This document shows, piece by piece, positions 41,582 through 51,035 of a stretch of 58,002 nt of DNA. Position numbers and translations under genes: made by a program. Under the pieces are notes generated by a model. The model had not been told where the DNA came from and searched no databases. It worked only from the letters and a program-made list of their open reading frames with translations. Positions within the stretch are counted from its first letter, which is position 1. Each line of letters begins with the position of its first letter. The DNA lies in the NCBI GenBank assembly GCA_021604005.1, contig BQIV01000032.1, positions 1 to 58,002 on the forward strand, in the 5' to 3' direction. This DNA is from Nitrospirales bacterium. Its GTDB lineage: Bacteria; Nitrospirota; Nitrospiria; Nitrospirales; UBA8639.

Positions 41582-42991
41582 TTATCCGATGACGATCCGG
41601 GATTGCGGCAGCCGGTAGCGAGTATGGACGATGGTTTTTACGGCAAAGAGCCCAATCATCAATGGTCCAAATCGCCCGAGAAGCATGGATATGACAATCA
41701 TGATTTTGCCAAAGTCCGTGAGGGAAGCTGAAAGGCTGTGATGTGCTCCATCTCCCAGAGACATGCCCACAATCCCTAAGGCGGAGGTGACTTCAAACAT
41801 CAACCCGAGAAAGCGCTGGTGTTCCGTAAATGTCAGGACGAGTGTGATTGTCGTGATCATAGCCAGGGCAATGAGGGCCAAGCAGAGCGAACGTATGGTG
41901 AGATCTTGAGGAATGCGACGATGAAAAATTTCCACATCGCTTTTTCGGCGGAGCACGGCCCAAATCGTCAGGCAGACAATAGCAATGGTCGTCGTTTTAA
42001 TACCCCCAGCCATGCTGCTTGGCGACCCGCCTATGGCCATAAGCAGAAGCAAAAAATACAACGTGGCATCCTGCATCTCATTCAGTTGGAGAGAGGTAAA
42101 TCCGGCGGTCCGTGATACGGCTTGAAAATACGAGGCGATCACACGTTCCCCGGCATTGAGGGAATGAAACGTTGCCGTATTGTTCCATTCCAGGATGGCG
42201 ATGCCAAGGGTCCCGGTCACAATCAAAATTGCGGTGGTGATCACCACGAGTTTCGTATGTGTTAGGAAACGAAACCGCCGGCCGGTCATGTTATCGACCA
42301 AATCTTCAAACACGAGAAACCCGATACTTCCCAAGATGACTAATGTCGTAATAATCAGATTCAGGGGGATATGTGTGTTGTAGTTCTCGAAACTGTTGGA
42401 AAATAACGAAAACCCTGCATTATTGAATGCCGAGACAGCATGAAACAGTCCGGTGTACAGGGCCGAACCCATTGGCATCTCTTGAGCGTAAATGACGGTT
42501 AACAGAAGGGTTCCGATGCCTTCAAGGCTGAAGGTGATGATGGCGACCATTTTGACGTAGCGAATGGAGCCTTCCATATCGATAGTGCTCAATGTTTCCG
42601 TCAGCATCATGCGGTCGCGCAAGCCAATGCGATGTCCGAGAATAAGAAGGATCAGCGTCGCCATCAGGGCGTACCCCAATCCGCCAATCTGAATCAAAAG
42701 TAAGATAACCAGTTGTCCGAATGTTGAGAAATCGTGTGGCGTATCCATGACAATCAGACCGGTCACGCACACGGCTGATGTAGCGGTGAACATGGCGTCG
42801 AGAAATCCCAGCTCGACACCGGGATTGGTCGAGACGGGGAGTAAGAGCATGAGTGTCCCAATGAGGATAAGGCCCAACGCCGCCAGTGCAACCGTCTGAC
42901 CCGGAAGGAGTCTGAATGCCCAAACACGTGCAAGGAATGAGCGTCCCAATAGCGCGCTTCGTTCAATGGTGCTCATGGTTGGAGTGTCCAT
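41582..42991 (-). CDS. TrkH/KtrB-family potassium transporter subunit
   Basis: 469 aa; an in-frame ATG at 42976 is also possible. The four membrane-pore-membrane repeats of the K+ uptake family are present, with the selectivity-loop glycines in TSAVCVTGLIV, FNNAGFSLF, RTAGFTSL and ALGIVGMSLG. Helices follow throughout. It conducts K+ (or Na+-coupled K+) into the cell, normally with a cytoplasmic TrkA/KtrA ring. No such subunit is adjacent, so it must be supplied elsewhere. The length matches KtrB (about 450) rather than the longer TrkH. Confidence 0.9.
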   Translation of the reverse strand: MDTPTMSTIERSALLGRSFLARVWAFRLLPGQTVALAALGLILIGTLMLLLPVSTNPGVELGFLDAMFTATSAVCVTGLIVMDTPHDFSTFGQLVILLLIQIGGLGYALMATLILLILGHRIGLRDRMMLTETLSTIDMEGSIRYVKMVAIITFSLEGIGTLLLTVIYAQEMPMGSALYTGLFHAVSAFNNAGFSLFSNSFENYNTHIPLNLIITTLVILGSIGFLVFEDLVDNMTGRRFRFLTHTKLVVITTAILIVTGTLGIAILEWNNTATFHSLNAGERVIASYFQAVSRTAGFTSLQLNEMQDATLYFLLLLMAIGGSPSSMAGGIKTTTIAIVCLTIWAVLRRKSDVEIFHRRIPQDLTIRSLCLALIALAMITTITLVLTFTEHQRFLGLMFEVTSALGIVGMSLGDGAHHSLSASLTDFGKIMIVISMLLGRFGPLMIGLFAVKTIVHTRYRLPQSRIVIG

Positions 42992-43239
42992 GTCACATTA
43001 ATGAACCACGCACGGAGACCGGACTTGACAGATTGTGAACGTACGGCAGATGCACTGTCGGTCTCTATCATGTGAACATGCTTACACGCATTCTGTTGGC
43101 TTGAAGAGGTGAAACACGAAGAGGGAGGCTGAAGAGCCGTATGCAAATGAACGCGGGAAGTGAGCATGTCAGGTGTTCGCACGCCAACGATACTCTAATC
43201 GAGAGTTTTAAGGCAAGACGAGGATAGATTGGTCTTGCT

Positions 43240-43647
43240 TCAACAGGGTTGACCATTAAAAAGGCAGGGCTTATACCGACTGGTATCGAATTCAGTATTT
43301 TCCGCATATACGGTTTCATTCCCATTGACCCCGTCCCGTTCCGGATCGTTCCACATGGCGTGGTTCCACCAGTAAAACTGAGGATAGGGTTCGAGGTAAT
43401 ACACGGGATTGCCATACACGCTACGTTGATTGTCCAGTACTTTTCGTCCGGTTACGTAATCCACCTTTCCGTCGCCGTTGAGCGAATACAGGAACATGAC
43501 CATCCTGGACTCATGGTCGTAGATTTCCTCAAGCCGACTGTCTTCATCGGGTTCTGTAGGCAACGAAGGCGTAGCGACCGCATGGGGAGCGGACAAGATG
43601 GCAGACAGGAACGCGAGCACAAGGAATGTCGAGACGATGGGTTTCAA
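43240..43647 (-). CDS. Secreted protein with one EF-hand-like loop
   Basis: 135 aa. MKPIVSTFLVLAFLSAILSA to AVATPS is a Sec signal peptide. The mature protein contains SLNGDGKVDYVTGRK, an acidic loop resembling an EF-hand (D-x-N-x-D type) or dockerin-like Ca2+-binding site, and a later repeat-like NDPERDGVNGNET that is also rich in Asp/Asn. Two Cys near the end (KPCLFNGQPC) could bond. I do not know the family. It lies between the TrkH gene and the mtaB gene with no obvious operon partner. Confidence 0.65.
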   Translation of the reverse strand: MKPIVSTFLVLAFLSAILSAPHAVATPSLPTEPDEDSRLEEIYDHESRMVMFLYSLNGDGKVDYVTGRKVLDNQRSVYGNPVYYLEPYPQFYWWNHAMWNDPERDGVNGNETVYAENTEFDTSRYKPCLFNGQPC

Positions 43648-43886
43648 AGAGCCACTCTCTATGAAAGATCAATCACACGTCTGTATCGTAAATCTTAGCA
43701 CGCAATGCGGGTACGTTCAATTGCACGATCGACAGCCGTGACAGGTATCAGCCCTATGGCTGTGATGACTCGAATATTTTAAGGGACTCTTCCTTACATG
43801 AGGTGCATGAATCGTCTTGTAAAGTGTCAAGCCAATTCCAAGTATGTTCTTGTTGTCGCACGATGGCTAAACTATAATCATACGCT

Positions 43887-45269
43887 ATGGACCTAAAGAA
43901 CTCAAAACCCCGGCGCGTTGCGTTTTACACGGTGGGATGCCGATTGAATCAAGCTGAAACCGCGGTCCTGACTGACCGGTTCCGTTGTCTAGGGTTTCAG
44001 CCTGTGAAATTTGGCGAGATGACAGACGTATTGGTTGTCAATACCTGCTCTGTGACAGAGGGGGCAGAAACGGATTGCCGTCGTGTCGTGCGTCAGGTGT
44101 TGCGAAAATCTCCCAACGCATTTGTGGCCATAACGGGCTGTTATGCGCAAACGGGTGCGGAGGCTCTGGAATCCATTGGTGGGATTGATTTGGTCTTGGG
44201 GACGCAATACAAAATGCAGTTGCCGAACTATCTGGCTGCCCTCTCATCGACTGACAAGCGTGTGCAGCCGGAGTTGCTGCATACACGAAAAATCGATCAT
44301 GAGAACTTCACGATTGAAGGAACGGGAGATTACGCGACGACTCGCGCCAATCTTAAACTGCAAGATGGGTGTCAGTTTATGTGTTCTTTTTGCCTGATTC
44401 CCTTTGCTCGTGGACGAGAGCGAAGCCGCCGGGCAGATGATGCCGTGCGAGAGGCGTACGCTTTAGCCGAGCGTGGTCACCGGGAATTAGTCTTGACGGG
44501 TGTCAATTTGGGACAGTACCGGGATGCGGGCGTAGATTTGCTGACGCTGCTTCAACGTCTTGAGTCTATTCCGGGGATTGATCGTATTCGCATCTCCTCG
44601 ATTGAGCCCACAACGATTCCTGATCGACTCCTGGACTACATGGCGGCGTCCAACAAGCTCTGCCGGTTCTTGCACGTACCTCTACAAAGTGGAGATGATA
44701 AAATTCTTAAAGCGATGAACCGTCGCTATACGGTACGGGAGTATGCCGAATTTATAGAACAAGCGAATCGCAAAATTCCTGGTCTCTGCATCGGGACCGA
44801 CGTGATGGTGGGATTTCCCGGGGAAGGTGAACAGCAGTTTGCCAATACTCAATCCATCATCAACGCGCTTCCCGTTTCGTATTTACATGTGTTTAGTTTT
44901 TCAAATCGTCCGGGGACGGCTGCGACGAAACTTCCCAATCCTGTTCCGCCTCACATCATCAAGCAACGGAGTCAGGAGTTGGCAAAACTTTCTCAGCGTA
45001 AACGGTTCGCTTTTTACCAGCAATATGTGGGACAGTCGGTTGCTGTGTTGTTTGAATCTCGTCATGCAGCGGGTCTGTGGACAGGGTTCACGGATCAGTA
45101 TATCAAGGTTGGTGTGCAGTCCTCCGACGATCTCTCCAATGAAATTCGCGAGGTGACCATTTCCGGTGTGACGGATGGACTTGCGCTGGCTCATCTCAGT
45201 GCGGGAATGTCCCAATCCGATGAGCTTCTACAAGCTAGGCCTTTGCTCATGACTTCCGAGAGCGTGTAA
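43887..45269 (+). CDS. mtaB: tRNA (N6-L-threonylcarbamoyladenosine(37)-C2)-methylthiotransferase MtaB
   Basis: 460 aa. The methylthiotransferase N-domain shows the three cluster Cys in TVGCRLNQAE, NTCSVTEGAE and ITGCYAQ; the radical-SAM core has CQFMCSFCLIPFARGRERSR with CxxxCxxC binding the second 4Fe-4S cluster; a TRAM-like domain is at the C-terminus. It adds a methylthio group to t6A at position 37 of tRNAs that read ANN codons. The companion miaB begins 16 bp after the stop, so these two tRNA-modifying genes form a pair, the close homologues probably arising from a duplication. Confidence 0.92.
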   Translation: MDLKNSKPRRVAFYTVGCRLNQAETAVLTDRFRCLGFQPVKFGEMTDVLVVNTCSVTEGAETDCRRVVRQVLRKSPNAFVAITGCYAQTGAEALESIGGIDLVLGTQYKMQLPNYLAALSSTDKRVQPELLHTRKIDHENFTIEGTGDYATTRANLKLQDGCQFMCSFCLIPFARGRERSRRADDAVREAYALAERGHRELVLTGVNLGQYRDAGVDLLTLLQRLESIPGIDRIRISSIEPTTIPDRLLDYMAASNKLCRFLHVPLQSGDDKILKAMNRRYTVREYAEFIEQANRKIPGLCIGTDVMVGFPGEGEQQFANTQSIINALPVSYLHVFSFSNRPGTAATKLPNPVPPHIIKQRSQELAKLSQRKRFAFYQQYVGQSVAVLFESRHAAGLWTGFTDQYIKVGVQSSDDLSNEIREVTISGVTDGLALAHLSAGMSQSDELLQARPLLMTSESV

Positions 45270-45284
45270 CGAGGCATTGTTCCC

Positions 45285-46655
45285 ATGATCCACCAAGAAT
45301 TAATTCGGCCGTCATCACTCCATTCCCCTATCCAAGTGGCACGTCCCAAGTCCTATCAGGTCTATATGGAAACCTTCGGATGCCAAATGAATGAGTATGA
45401 TTCAGAACTTGTCCACGCCATGTTGAAAGCGCAAGGCTTTAATTTTACCGATCAGAGCGACCAGGCCGATGTGATTCTGTTAAATACCTGCGCCATTCGG
45501 GAAAACGCGCATAATCGTGTGTATGGACACTTAGGCAAGTTGAAATCGCATAAGAAAGACCGGGGCGTCGTGATCGGCGTGTTGGGCTGCATGGCCCAGA
45601 ATCTCAAGAAAGAGTTGCTGGACAGTCAGCCGTTTATCGATGTGCTGGTTGGTCCGGATGGCTACCGCCAGTTACCGGACTTACTGACAACGGCCATTCA
45701 CACGCAAACCCGCGGTCTGTCAGTTGATCTCTCGGAATACGAGACCTACGACCAGATCATTCCTGAGCGTGTGAGCGGTGTGAATGCGTGGATTGCCGTG
45801 ATGCGCGGATGCGATAATTTTTGTACGTTTTGCGTCGTGCCGTATACGCGAGGGCGTGAACGTTCTCGAGATCCGGAAGGGATTCTTATCGAAGCGCAAG
45901 GTCTTGCGGAGCGAGGATTCAAACAAATCACATTGTTAGGACAAAATGTCAATTCATTTCAATTTGAGAATTGGGACTTTGCCAAGCTTGTGACAGCCGT
46001 TGCCGACATTCAGGGGATCGAGCGGGTACGGTTTATGTCTCCGCATCCCAAAGATTTTCCTCCGGCCCTGTTGGATACGGTAGCGCAACACCCGAATGTG
46101 TGCAGTCAAATTCATCTGCCGCTTCAATCAGGGAGCGATCGAGTCTTAGAAGCCATGGGGCGAGGCTATACCCGAAAGGAGTATCTTCAGTTAGTCGAAG
46201 CCATTCGATGCCGTGGCGATATTCCACTGACCACCGATATTATCTGCGGGTTTTGTGGAGAAACGGATGGTGAATTTCAAGAAACCGTCCGTCTGATGGA
46301 AGAGGTCGGCTATCACGCCGCTTATGTGTTTAAATACTCGGAACGGAAAAACACTATTGCAGCCAGGAAGTTCCCTGATGATGTTCCGGAGGCGACCAAA
46401 ACGGAACGTGTGGCCCAACTCATCGAGATGCAAAAAAACATTTCGCTGAAGACCAATCGCACCCTGATCGGTCAGACTGTCCGGGTGTTGGTTGAAGGTG
46501 ATGCGAAAAAGTCCAGTCAGCAATGGGTAGGGCATACTGAAGGTAATGTGACTGTGGTTTGGGATAAATCATCACCATCAACTCAGCCAGGGGAATTGCT
46601 TCCTATTCTTGTTGAGGATGCCTCAGCCTCGACCTTATTTGGGCGACCAGCATAG
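45285..46655 (+). CDS. miaB: tRNA-2-methylthio-N6-isopentenyladenosine synthase MiaB
   Basis: 456 aa. TFGCQMNEYDSE, NTCAIRENAH and VLGCMAQ supply the first cluster; CDNFCTFCVVPYTRGRERSR is the radical-SAM CxxxCxxC motif; a TRAM domain follows. It methylthiolates i6A37 of tRNAs reading UNN codons. Full length and intact. It is the second gene of the mtaB-miaB pair, with a gap of only 15 bp, and probably shares its promoter. Confidence 0.95.
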   Translation: MIHQELIRPSSLHSPIQVARPKSYQVYMETFGCQMNEYDSELVHAMLKAQGFNFTDQSDQADVILLNTCAIRENAHNRVYGHLGKLKSHKKDRGVVIGVLGCMAQNLKKELLDSQPFIDVLVGPDGYRQLPDLLTTAIHTQTRGLSVDLSEYETYDQIIPERVSGVNAWIAVMRGCDNFCTFCVVPYTRGRERSRDPEGILIEAQGLAERGFKQITLLGQNVNSFQFENWDFAKLVTAVADIQGIERVRFMSPHPKDFPPALLDTVAQHPNVCSQIHLPLQSGSDRVLEAMGRGYTRKEYLQLVEAIRCRGDIPLTTDIICGFCGETDGEFQETVRLMEEVGYHAAYVFKYSERKNTIAARKFPDDVPEATKTERVAQLIEMQKNISLKTNRTLIGQTVRVLVEGDAKKSSQQWVGHTEGNVTVVWDKSSPSTQPGELLPILVEDASASTLFGRPA

Positions 46656-47046
46656 CTTTCTGATTCTTTTTCCTTTATTTTTTCACTACTGATCTTCCCG
46701 AACATACTTATAGAACGTCGACATTCTCCAGTAATCGTCGCAACGCAGGGCATCGAGTGTTGTAATCCTCAGGTACAATGCTGATTCAAATATTGACGAT
46801 GCATGCTGGAAGGCGTGAACCGTTGTGTGATTGTGTCTCAGTCATAGCTGGCAGTTCTTTGGTTTTGGTATGGTATAGAAACAAGGAATAATATGCTCCT
46901 CAATGGTGTAAAACGGACAGGAAGTGATGAGGTGAACACGGCTCAAGTTGGCACGAGTTTGACCGATGAATAGGAGTGTTCATCATCGTGATATTTCCCA
47001 CGTCATGTGAGTTTTCGTAGTGATTCATTAACGGTCTTTCTTTCTC
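46656..47046. other. Gap ahead of the HDOD gene with an inverted repeat
   Basis: A 12-base imperfect inverted repeat, GATGAGGTGAACAC (46926-46939) against GTGTTCATCATC (46976-46987), occurs 60 bp before the HDOD start and could be an operator. TGGCACG at 46949 resembles a sigma54 -24 box but lacks the -12. No gene is seen. Confidence 0.35.
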
Positions 47047-47979
47047 ATGGATCAACCTCTTCTTCAACGAATTAAAAACTGTAAGACGCTTCCAGCCATT
47101 CCTAGTCTCCCGCTCCAGGTGCTTCAGATGTGCCGGGATGAAGGCGCAGACTGTCAAAAGATGGCCGACATTATTCATCAAGATCCGTCATTTGTCGCCA
47201 AACTTCTCAATGTAGCCAATTCGAGTTTCTATGGCGGCGCCCGTCATAAGGTGACGACGGTGACGCAAGCCGTGACGCTGTTGGGCATGAACTCCATTGC
47301 CACGCTCGCGTTTTGTTTTTCTTTGTACCGGGATTTGAAAAAAAATGAGGGTGCGGCATTCGATCATACGCGCTACTGGCGCCGGTCTATCGTCTCGAGT
47401 GTTGCGGCGCGAGTATTGGGAAAATGGGCGCATGCCGCGAACTACGAAGAAATTTTCCTCTCGGCATTATTGCAAGATTTAGGCATGTTGGTGTTGAGTG
47501 AGGTCTTTGTCAGCGATTATGCTCAAATGTACAATCTCGCAGGGTCGAATCACGCGGAGTTGCAGCGGTTAGAGCGGGAGCGCTTTGGGAGTGATCATAG
47601 CGAAGTCGGTGGCTGGTTGGCCGATATGTGGGAATTGCCGGATATTATGAAAGCGTCCGTACGTGGCAGCCACGATCCTCATGCTGTCGATGTAGAGGTA
47701 GAAGAGGTCCGTCTGACCGTACGTTGTGTTATGTTGTCGGGTCGTTTAGCCGATCTATGGTGCGATCCGTCCAAGGACACGGCGTCACAGGAATTACTCG
47801 CCCTCATCCAACAATATTTCAAAATAGAGCCTCAAGGGTTCATTGCGATGTTGACCGACATGGCGGAAGCTATTCCAGAATTTTCATCTTTTTTTCAGAT
47901 AAATCTTGGCAGCGAAGAAGATATTCAACGCGTGGTTACGACCGCTGAGCAAGCCCTCCTCACTCCCAGTTCATCCTAA
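47047..47979 (+). CDS. HDOD-domain protein
   Basis: 310 aa. LPAIPSLPLQVLQMCRD to PSFVAKLLNVANSSFYGG, VTLLGMNSIATLAFCFSLYR, and the AHAANYEEIFLSALLQDLGMLVL segment identify an HDOD domain, a helical fold related to HD phosphohydrolases but without the full catalytic His-Asp set (the LLQDLG motif replaces the usual HDIG). Such proteins act in signalling and gene regulation, often in chemosensory or two-component pathways. No EAL or GGDEF domain is attached. It is single-standing. Confidence 0.85.
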   Translation: MDQPLLQRIKNCKTLPAIPSLPLQVLQMCRDEGADCQKMADIIHQDPSFVAKLLNVANSSFYGGARHKVTTVTQAVTLLGMNSIATLAFCFSLYRDLKKNEGAAFDHTRYWRRSIVSSVAARVLGKWAHAANYEEIFLSALLQDLGMLVLSEVFVSDYAQMYNLAGSNHAELQRLERERFGSDHSEVGGWLADMWELPDIMKASVRGSHDPHAVDVEVEEVRLTVRCVMLSGRLADLWCDPSKDTASQELLALIQQYFKIEPQGFIAMLTDMAEAIPEFSSFFQINLGSEEDIQRVVTTAEQALLTPSSS

Positions 47980-48064
47980 TTGCCTTGTCGATTCTCTTTC
48001 GGATATCTCGAGTTCAAAAAGTTTTCTTTCCAAGAACCTCACTTCATCTGAGGTAAAACAAGCT

Positions 48065-48181
48065 TTATAGCCGTTTCAGTTATACCGAAGCGATAAAGCT
48101 CCACCGTGTGCAAGTTTGCCATCCAATACGTGATAGACAATGTCAAGCATTGTCAGTCAATCCAAGCGGGTATAACCTTCC
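48065..48181. repeat. 118-bp dispersed repeat, copy 2
   Basis: TATAGCCGTTTCAGTTATACC at the left and CCAAGCGGGTATAACCTTCC at the right, the same ends as at 533-650 with a length of 117 bp. The flanks of this stretch show no gene. Confidence 0.6.
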
Positions 48182-48317
48182 GATGTTAGGCGTTTGACAC
48201 CGTGTTGAAAGTCCTTAGGCATTAACTGGATCGAATTGAGATTCGCTATAGTGTTAGAGGAGTTTTAGCCCAAGAACATGGCTTCTTCCCTCATTCATCA
48301 CCTGCACTGCTTATCGT

Positions 48318-48554
48318 CCTAGGTTTTAGCTCTCTGCCGGGGTTCGTCCCGGTGCCGGGGCCCTTTTGTTTCGGCAAAAGGACCCAAAACCATGAACGCC
48401 CAGGCCAGGCTCATTGGATGAGTTGAACCCCGGTTGGTGAGGCGGGCAAAATCGCTGCGCTCAAACAAGCCCGCCCAGCATGAGAGGCGTTCACTCAGCG
48501 GACTGGCCTGAAGGCGTCAGAGCATAGGTCCTAAGAAAAAGTTAAAAAACTATA
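48318..48554 (-). repeat. MITE-like element 2 (reverse orientation, one end lost)
   Basis: From about 48318 it runs parallel to the reverse complement of element 1 (CTCTCTGCCGGGGTTCGTCC, then CCCAGGCCAGGCTCATTGGA and the GCCTGAAGGCGTCAG block) to the inverted end AGTTAAAAAACTATA at 48540-48554. The opposite 18-bp end is not present in recognisable form; TATAGTGTTAGAGG at 48249 may be its remnant. Confidence 0.65.
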
Positions 48555-48666
48555 TGTTGGACGTTTGGTGCATGAGGGAACATCCTCAAGACCTCGATGT
48601 CTGGATTGAAGGCGCAGTGGCCTCCATTGGGAGTTGTGCCAGACCCTATATCGGCCACTGCCTGGC

Positions 48667-48957
48667 TTACGAGGCGGCGGCGTTGAACTCGGATAGAATG
48701 GTTCGTACCGAGTCGGGGGCATGAAGGATTCTGCCTTCGATGCCGAGTTGCCGCACAGTGTGAAGGGTAAAGCAGAGCGTGCCGATGCTGACATTCTCTA
48801 CAGCCGTGACCGCAGCCAGATTCAGTTGTAGTTGTTTCGTACCCAGGGCATGAGCATGGCGAATCGCCCGTTCACAGGCAGCGCCAACCGTGTGATCCAA
48901 CGTACCCTTGAACCGTACCTCTAGCCGGTCTTGATAGATATGTTCGGTGATAGTCAT
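48667..48957 (-). CDS. STAS-domain protein (anti-sigma factor antagonist type)
   Basis: 96 aa. EVRFKGTLDHTVGAACERAI, TKQLQLNLAAVTAVENVSIG and IEGRILHAPDSVRTILSEF follow the STAS fold of SpoIIAA-like proteins. The usual phosphorylatable Ser in the D-S-S-G loop is replaced: the loop reads AVENVSIGTL, with Ser next to the helix. It probably works by partner switching or as a small signalling partner. No cognate anti-sigma kinase gene is nearby. The ATG at 48957 has AGGAGGGG a few bases ahead on its strand. Confidence 0.75.
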   Translation of the reverse strand: MTITEHIYQDRLEVRFKGTLDHTVGAACERAIRHAHALGTKQLQLNLAAVTAVENVSIGTLCFTLHTVRQLGIEGRILHAPDSVRTILSEFNAAAS

Positions 48958-49358
48958 GAGGCCCCTCCTTGAGTAATTAATATGTGTTTAGTACACAGGA
49001 CCGGAGGACTCATGCACTATTCCCCAAAAGACCTAATGGTACTGTTTTTGATGATCTCAGCTCTCGATCTAATGAAACTCTGCAAGAATATGCCATGGGT
49101 GAGTTCCTAGACTGTCTATATTGCAAAGAAAAAGGGTGTCTATTGTATACGAAAATGGCGACTGCGAGTAGAATACGGAGTTGTGATATGAACTTTAGAG
49201 TTGACGGGCCAATTGGGTGGTCTGTATAAGGTTGGCTAGCTTGATGACGGGCCTGGTCAAATAAAGGTTAATTTGTAGGTTGTCTTATAATCCTGCTTGA
49301 AGGCTAACTACGGCCAAAATTTTTTTTGTTTGACTGACTCAATGACAATATCCACAAC
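48958..49358. other. Gap between the STAS gene and tRNA-Arg
   Basis: No convincing gene. A possible -10 (TATAAT) lies at 49286-49291, 68 bp ahead of the tRNA. A 7-base inverted pair (GTGTTTAGTACAC, 48984-48996) lies next to the STAS gene start. The remainder is plain. Confidence 0.35.
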
Positions 49359-49434
49359 GCGCCCGTAGCTCAATGGATAGAGCACCTGACTACGGATCAG
49401 GAGGTTGGGGGTTCGACTCCCTCCGGGCGCGCCA
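49359..49434 (+). tRNA. tRNA-Arg (anticodon ACG)
   Basis: 76 bases including an encoded CCA. The acceptor arms are GCGCCCG (49359-49365) and CGGGCGC (49424-49430), with discriminator G and CCA (49432-49434). The anticodon stem CCTGA/TCAGG encloses CTACGGA, giving ACG, which reads CGU and neighbours after A-to-I editing. The T-loop is TTCGACT. The 3' half is overlapped by the recombinase gene on the other strand, so this is probably the attachment site of an integrated element. Confidence 0.95.
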
Positions 49435-50968
49435 TTTCTTTTTTACCCTCCTTCAATCCCATTAAAAGCGTGAAGGGGAGCGCTGTTTGAGCGGTTCGAA
49501 AACCTTCGTTTCGTTGGTAAGGTAATTTCTCTGCAAAGGCCAGTCTCAGGACCATTCTTTTGTCTTCTAATCTGTCAGAACTCCAGAGTTTAATAGGGTT
49601 TCCAAGGAAAGTCATGGCGGTTCGAAATGTGTCATCGAAGGGTTGGAGTGGACGGCCACAATTTTTCACTTTTTCGTTCAAAAGAACTTTTTGTCCTTCC
49701 AACCGGCTGATCTGGTTTTCGTATGTGGTCACTATGGTTGTGTGATTGGTTTCTACGATACGATCCAGGTACTGATCGATCTTTCTCTCGATGCTTCTTA
49801 TCTCCGTTTTGATGAACTGTATCCCTTGGTCTGCCATCCTTCCCCGATCTTGCCACAATTCCTCAAACATTTCCTTTGCCATATTAAACAGGTTTTGCGT
49901 AGGACGCATCTGTAAGAGTAACTTCTCAAACTCGCCTTCCATCTGTTCTTTACGAATAGATTTCCTGTAATCGTGGCAGCCCTTAGTCGGGCAGAGATAA
50001 TACGGGTATTTCCCATTGCGTCCAGTGGACCAGCAAGCCGTCATAGGTTTGTGACAACTTCCACAGGTCACAAAGCCGCGTAGTGGAAAATCCTGACTGA
50101 GGTCTTTTCTCATAGGGGCTTTCGTCCGACCTCTCAAACGGTCTTGGATAGATTGGTACGTTTCGAAACTGATCAAGGGTTCATGTTTGGCTGGATGAAG
50201 CTTGATGTTCCATCTTGGAAGATCGATGTAGCCAGCATACAGGACTTTTCCCAAAAGATTAGTGACACGCTGGAAATGGACATCTCCATTTTTATCTTTG
50301 GGATAATGCACAGAGTTTTCAAGCAAGTTTTTCACTTCGCTCTGAGAGTCAAAGCGGCCTGAGGCGAAGCCTTCAAGCGCTTCTTTGACGACGGACGCCA
50401 CGGGTTCGTTTTTGACCATCACGCGTCCCACATGACCGGGAACCTGGTCATACCGATACCCGACAGGGGGATTAAAACACCAATAGCCATTCATCACCCG
50501 CGCATATATACGATTTTTGGTTTGTTCAGCGTTTTTTTGTCTCTGGTGTTGCGAGACACTCGCCAACAAATTCTCGACAAGGATACTGTCACTGTCTTCT
50601 CCAAACTCAATAGAAGGTGAAACTAATTTACCTCCAGCAGCACTCATCGACGTGCGGAGTTGAATATGTGCTTCAAGACCTCGGGCTAAACGGCTAATGT
50701 CGTCAATGATGACAAAGAATTGTTCTTTCTTGTGGCGTTCTAAAAATGTCAGCATGTCTTGCATGCCTGGACGATCAATCATGCCTCCAGATGCACCCTC
50801 ATCGTTAAACACCTCAAGCACGTCATAGCCTTTGTGCCGCGCATACTCCCGGCAGCGGGTTTCCTGTGATCCGAGTCCGTCGCCTTTTTTGACCTGGGCG
50901 GAACTCGACACACGGCAATAAATGACAGCTTTGGAGTTTTGTGTTTTCATGTTCGGCTGTTTCATCAT
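49397..50968 (-). CDS. Large serine recombinase (site-specific integrase)
   Basis: 523 aa. The resolvase N-domain begins AVIYCRVSSSAQVKKGDG (catalytic Ser in YCRVSS, about residue 21) with ISRLARG further on; the recombinase domain follows and a zinc ribbon, CGSCHKPMTACW with YYLCPTKGC; then a coiled-coil region. It would integrate and excise DNA by double-strand exchange. The last codons (MARPEGVEPPTS) come from the complement of the tRNA-Arg 3' half and the stop TGA is inside the tRNA at 49397-49399. The gene therefore ends in its own attachment site, as integrated elements often do; tRNA use is unusual for large serine recombinases. No second att copy was seen in the window. Confidence 0.9.
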   Translation of the reverse strand: MMKQPNMKTQNSKAVIYCRVSSSAQVKKGDGLGSQETRCREYARHKGYDVLEVFNDEGASGGMIDRPGMQDMLTFLERHKKEQFFVIIDDISRLARGLEAHIQLRTSMSAAGGKLVSPSIEFGEDSDSILVENLLASVSQHQRQKNAEQTKNRIYARVMNGYWCFNPPVGYRYDQVPGHVGRVMVKNEPVASVVKEALEGFASGRFDSQSEVKNLLENSVHYPKDKNGDVHFQRVTNLLGKVLYAGYIDLPRWNIKLHPAKHEPLISFETYQSIQDRLRGRTKAPMRKDLSQDFPLRGFVTCGSCHKPMTACWSTGRNGKYPYYLCPTKGCHDYRKSIRKEQMEGEFEKLLLQMRPTQNLFNMAKEMFEELWQDRGRMADQGIQFIKTEIRSIERKIDQYLDRIVETNHTTIVTTYENQISRLEGQKVLLNEKVKNCGRPLQPFDDTFRTAMTFLGNPIKLWSSDRLEDKRMVLRLAFAEKLPYQRNEGFRTAQTALPFTLLMGLKEGKKEMARPEGVEPPTS

Positions 50969-51035
50969 AGCGCTACCCTACAATGAAACTGGGAAACATA
51001 CAAACTTAAAATAGGAATATAGTCCGGGAAACGAT

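Noticed and set aside
46949-46965. TGGCACG near the HDOD gene as a sigma54 promoter
   Set aside because: The -24 box is perfect but no GC follows at the required 12-bp distance.
48984-49229. 81-codon open frame with two Cys motifs after the STAS gene
   Set aside because: GTG start without a ribosome binding site and no resemblance; a CxxC alone is weak evidence.
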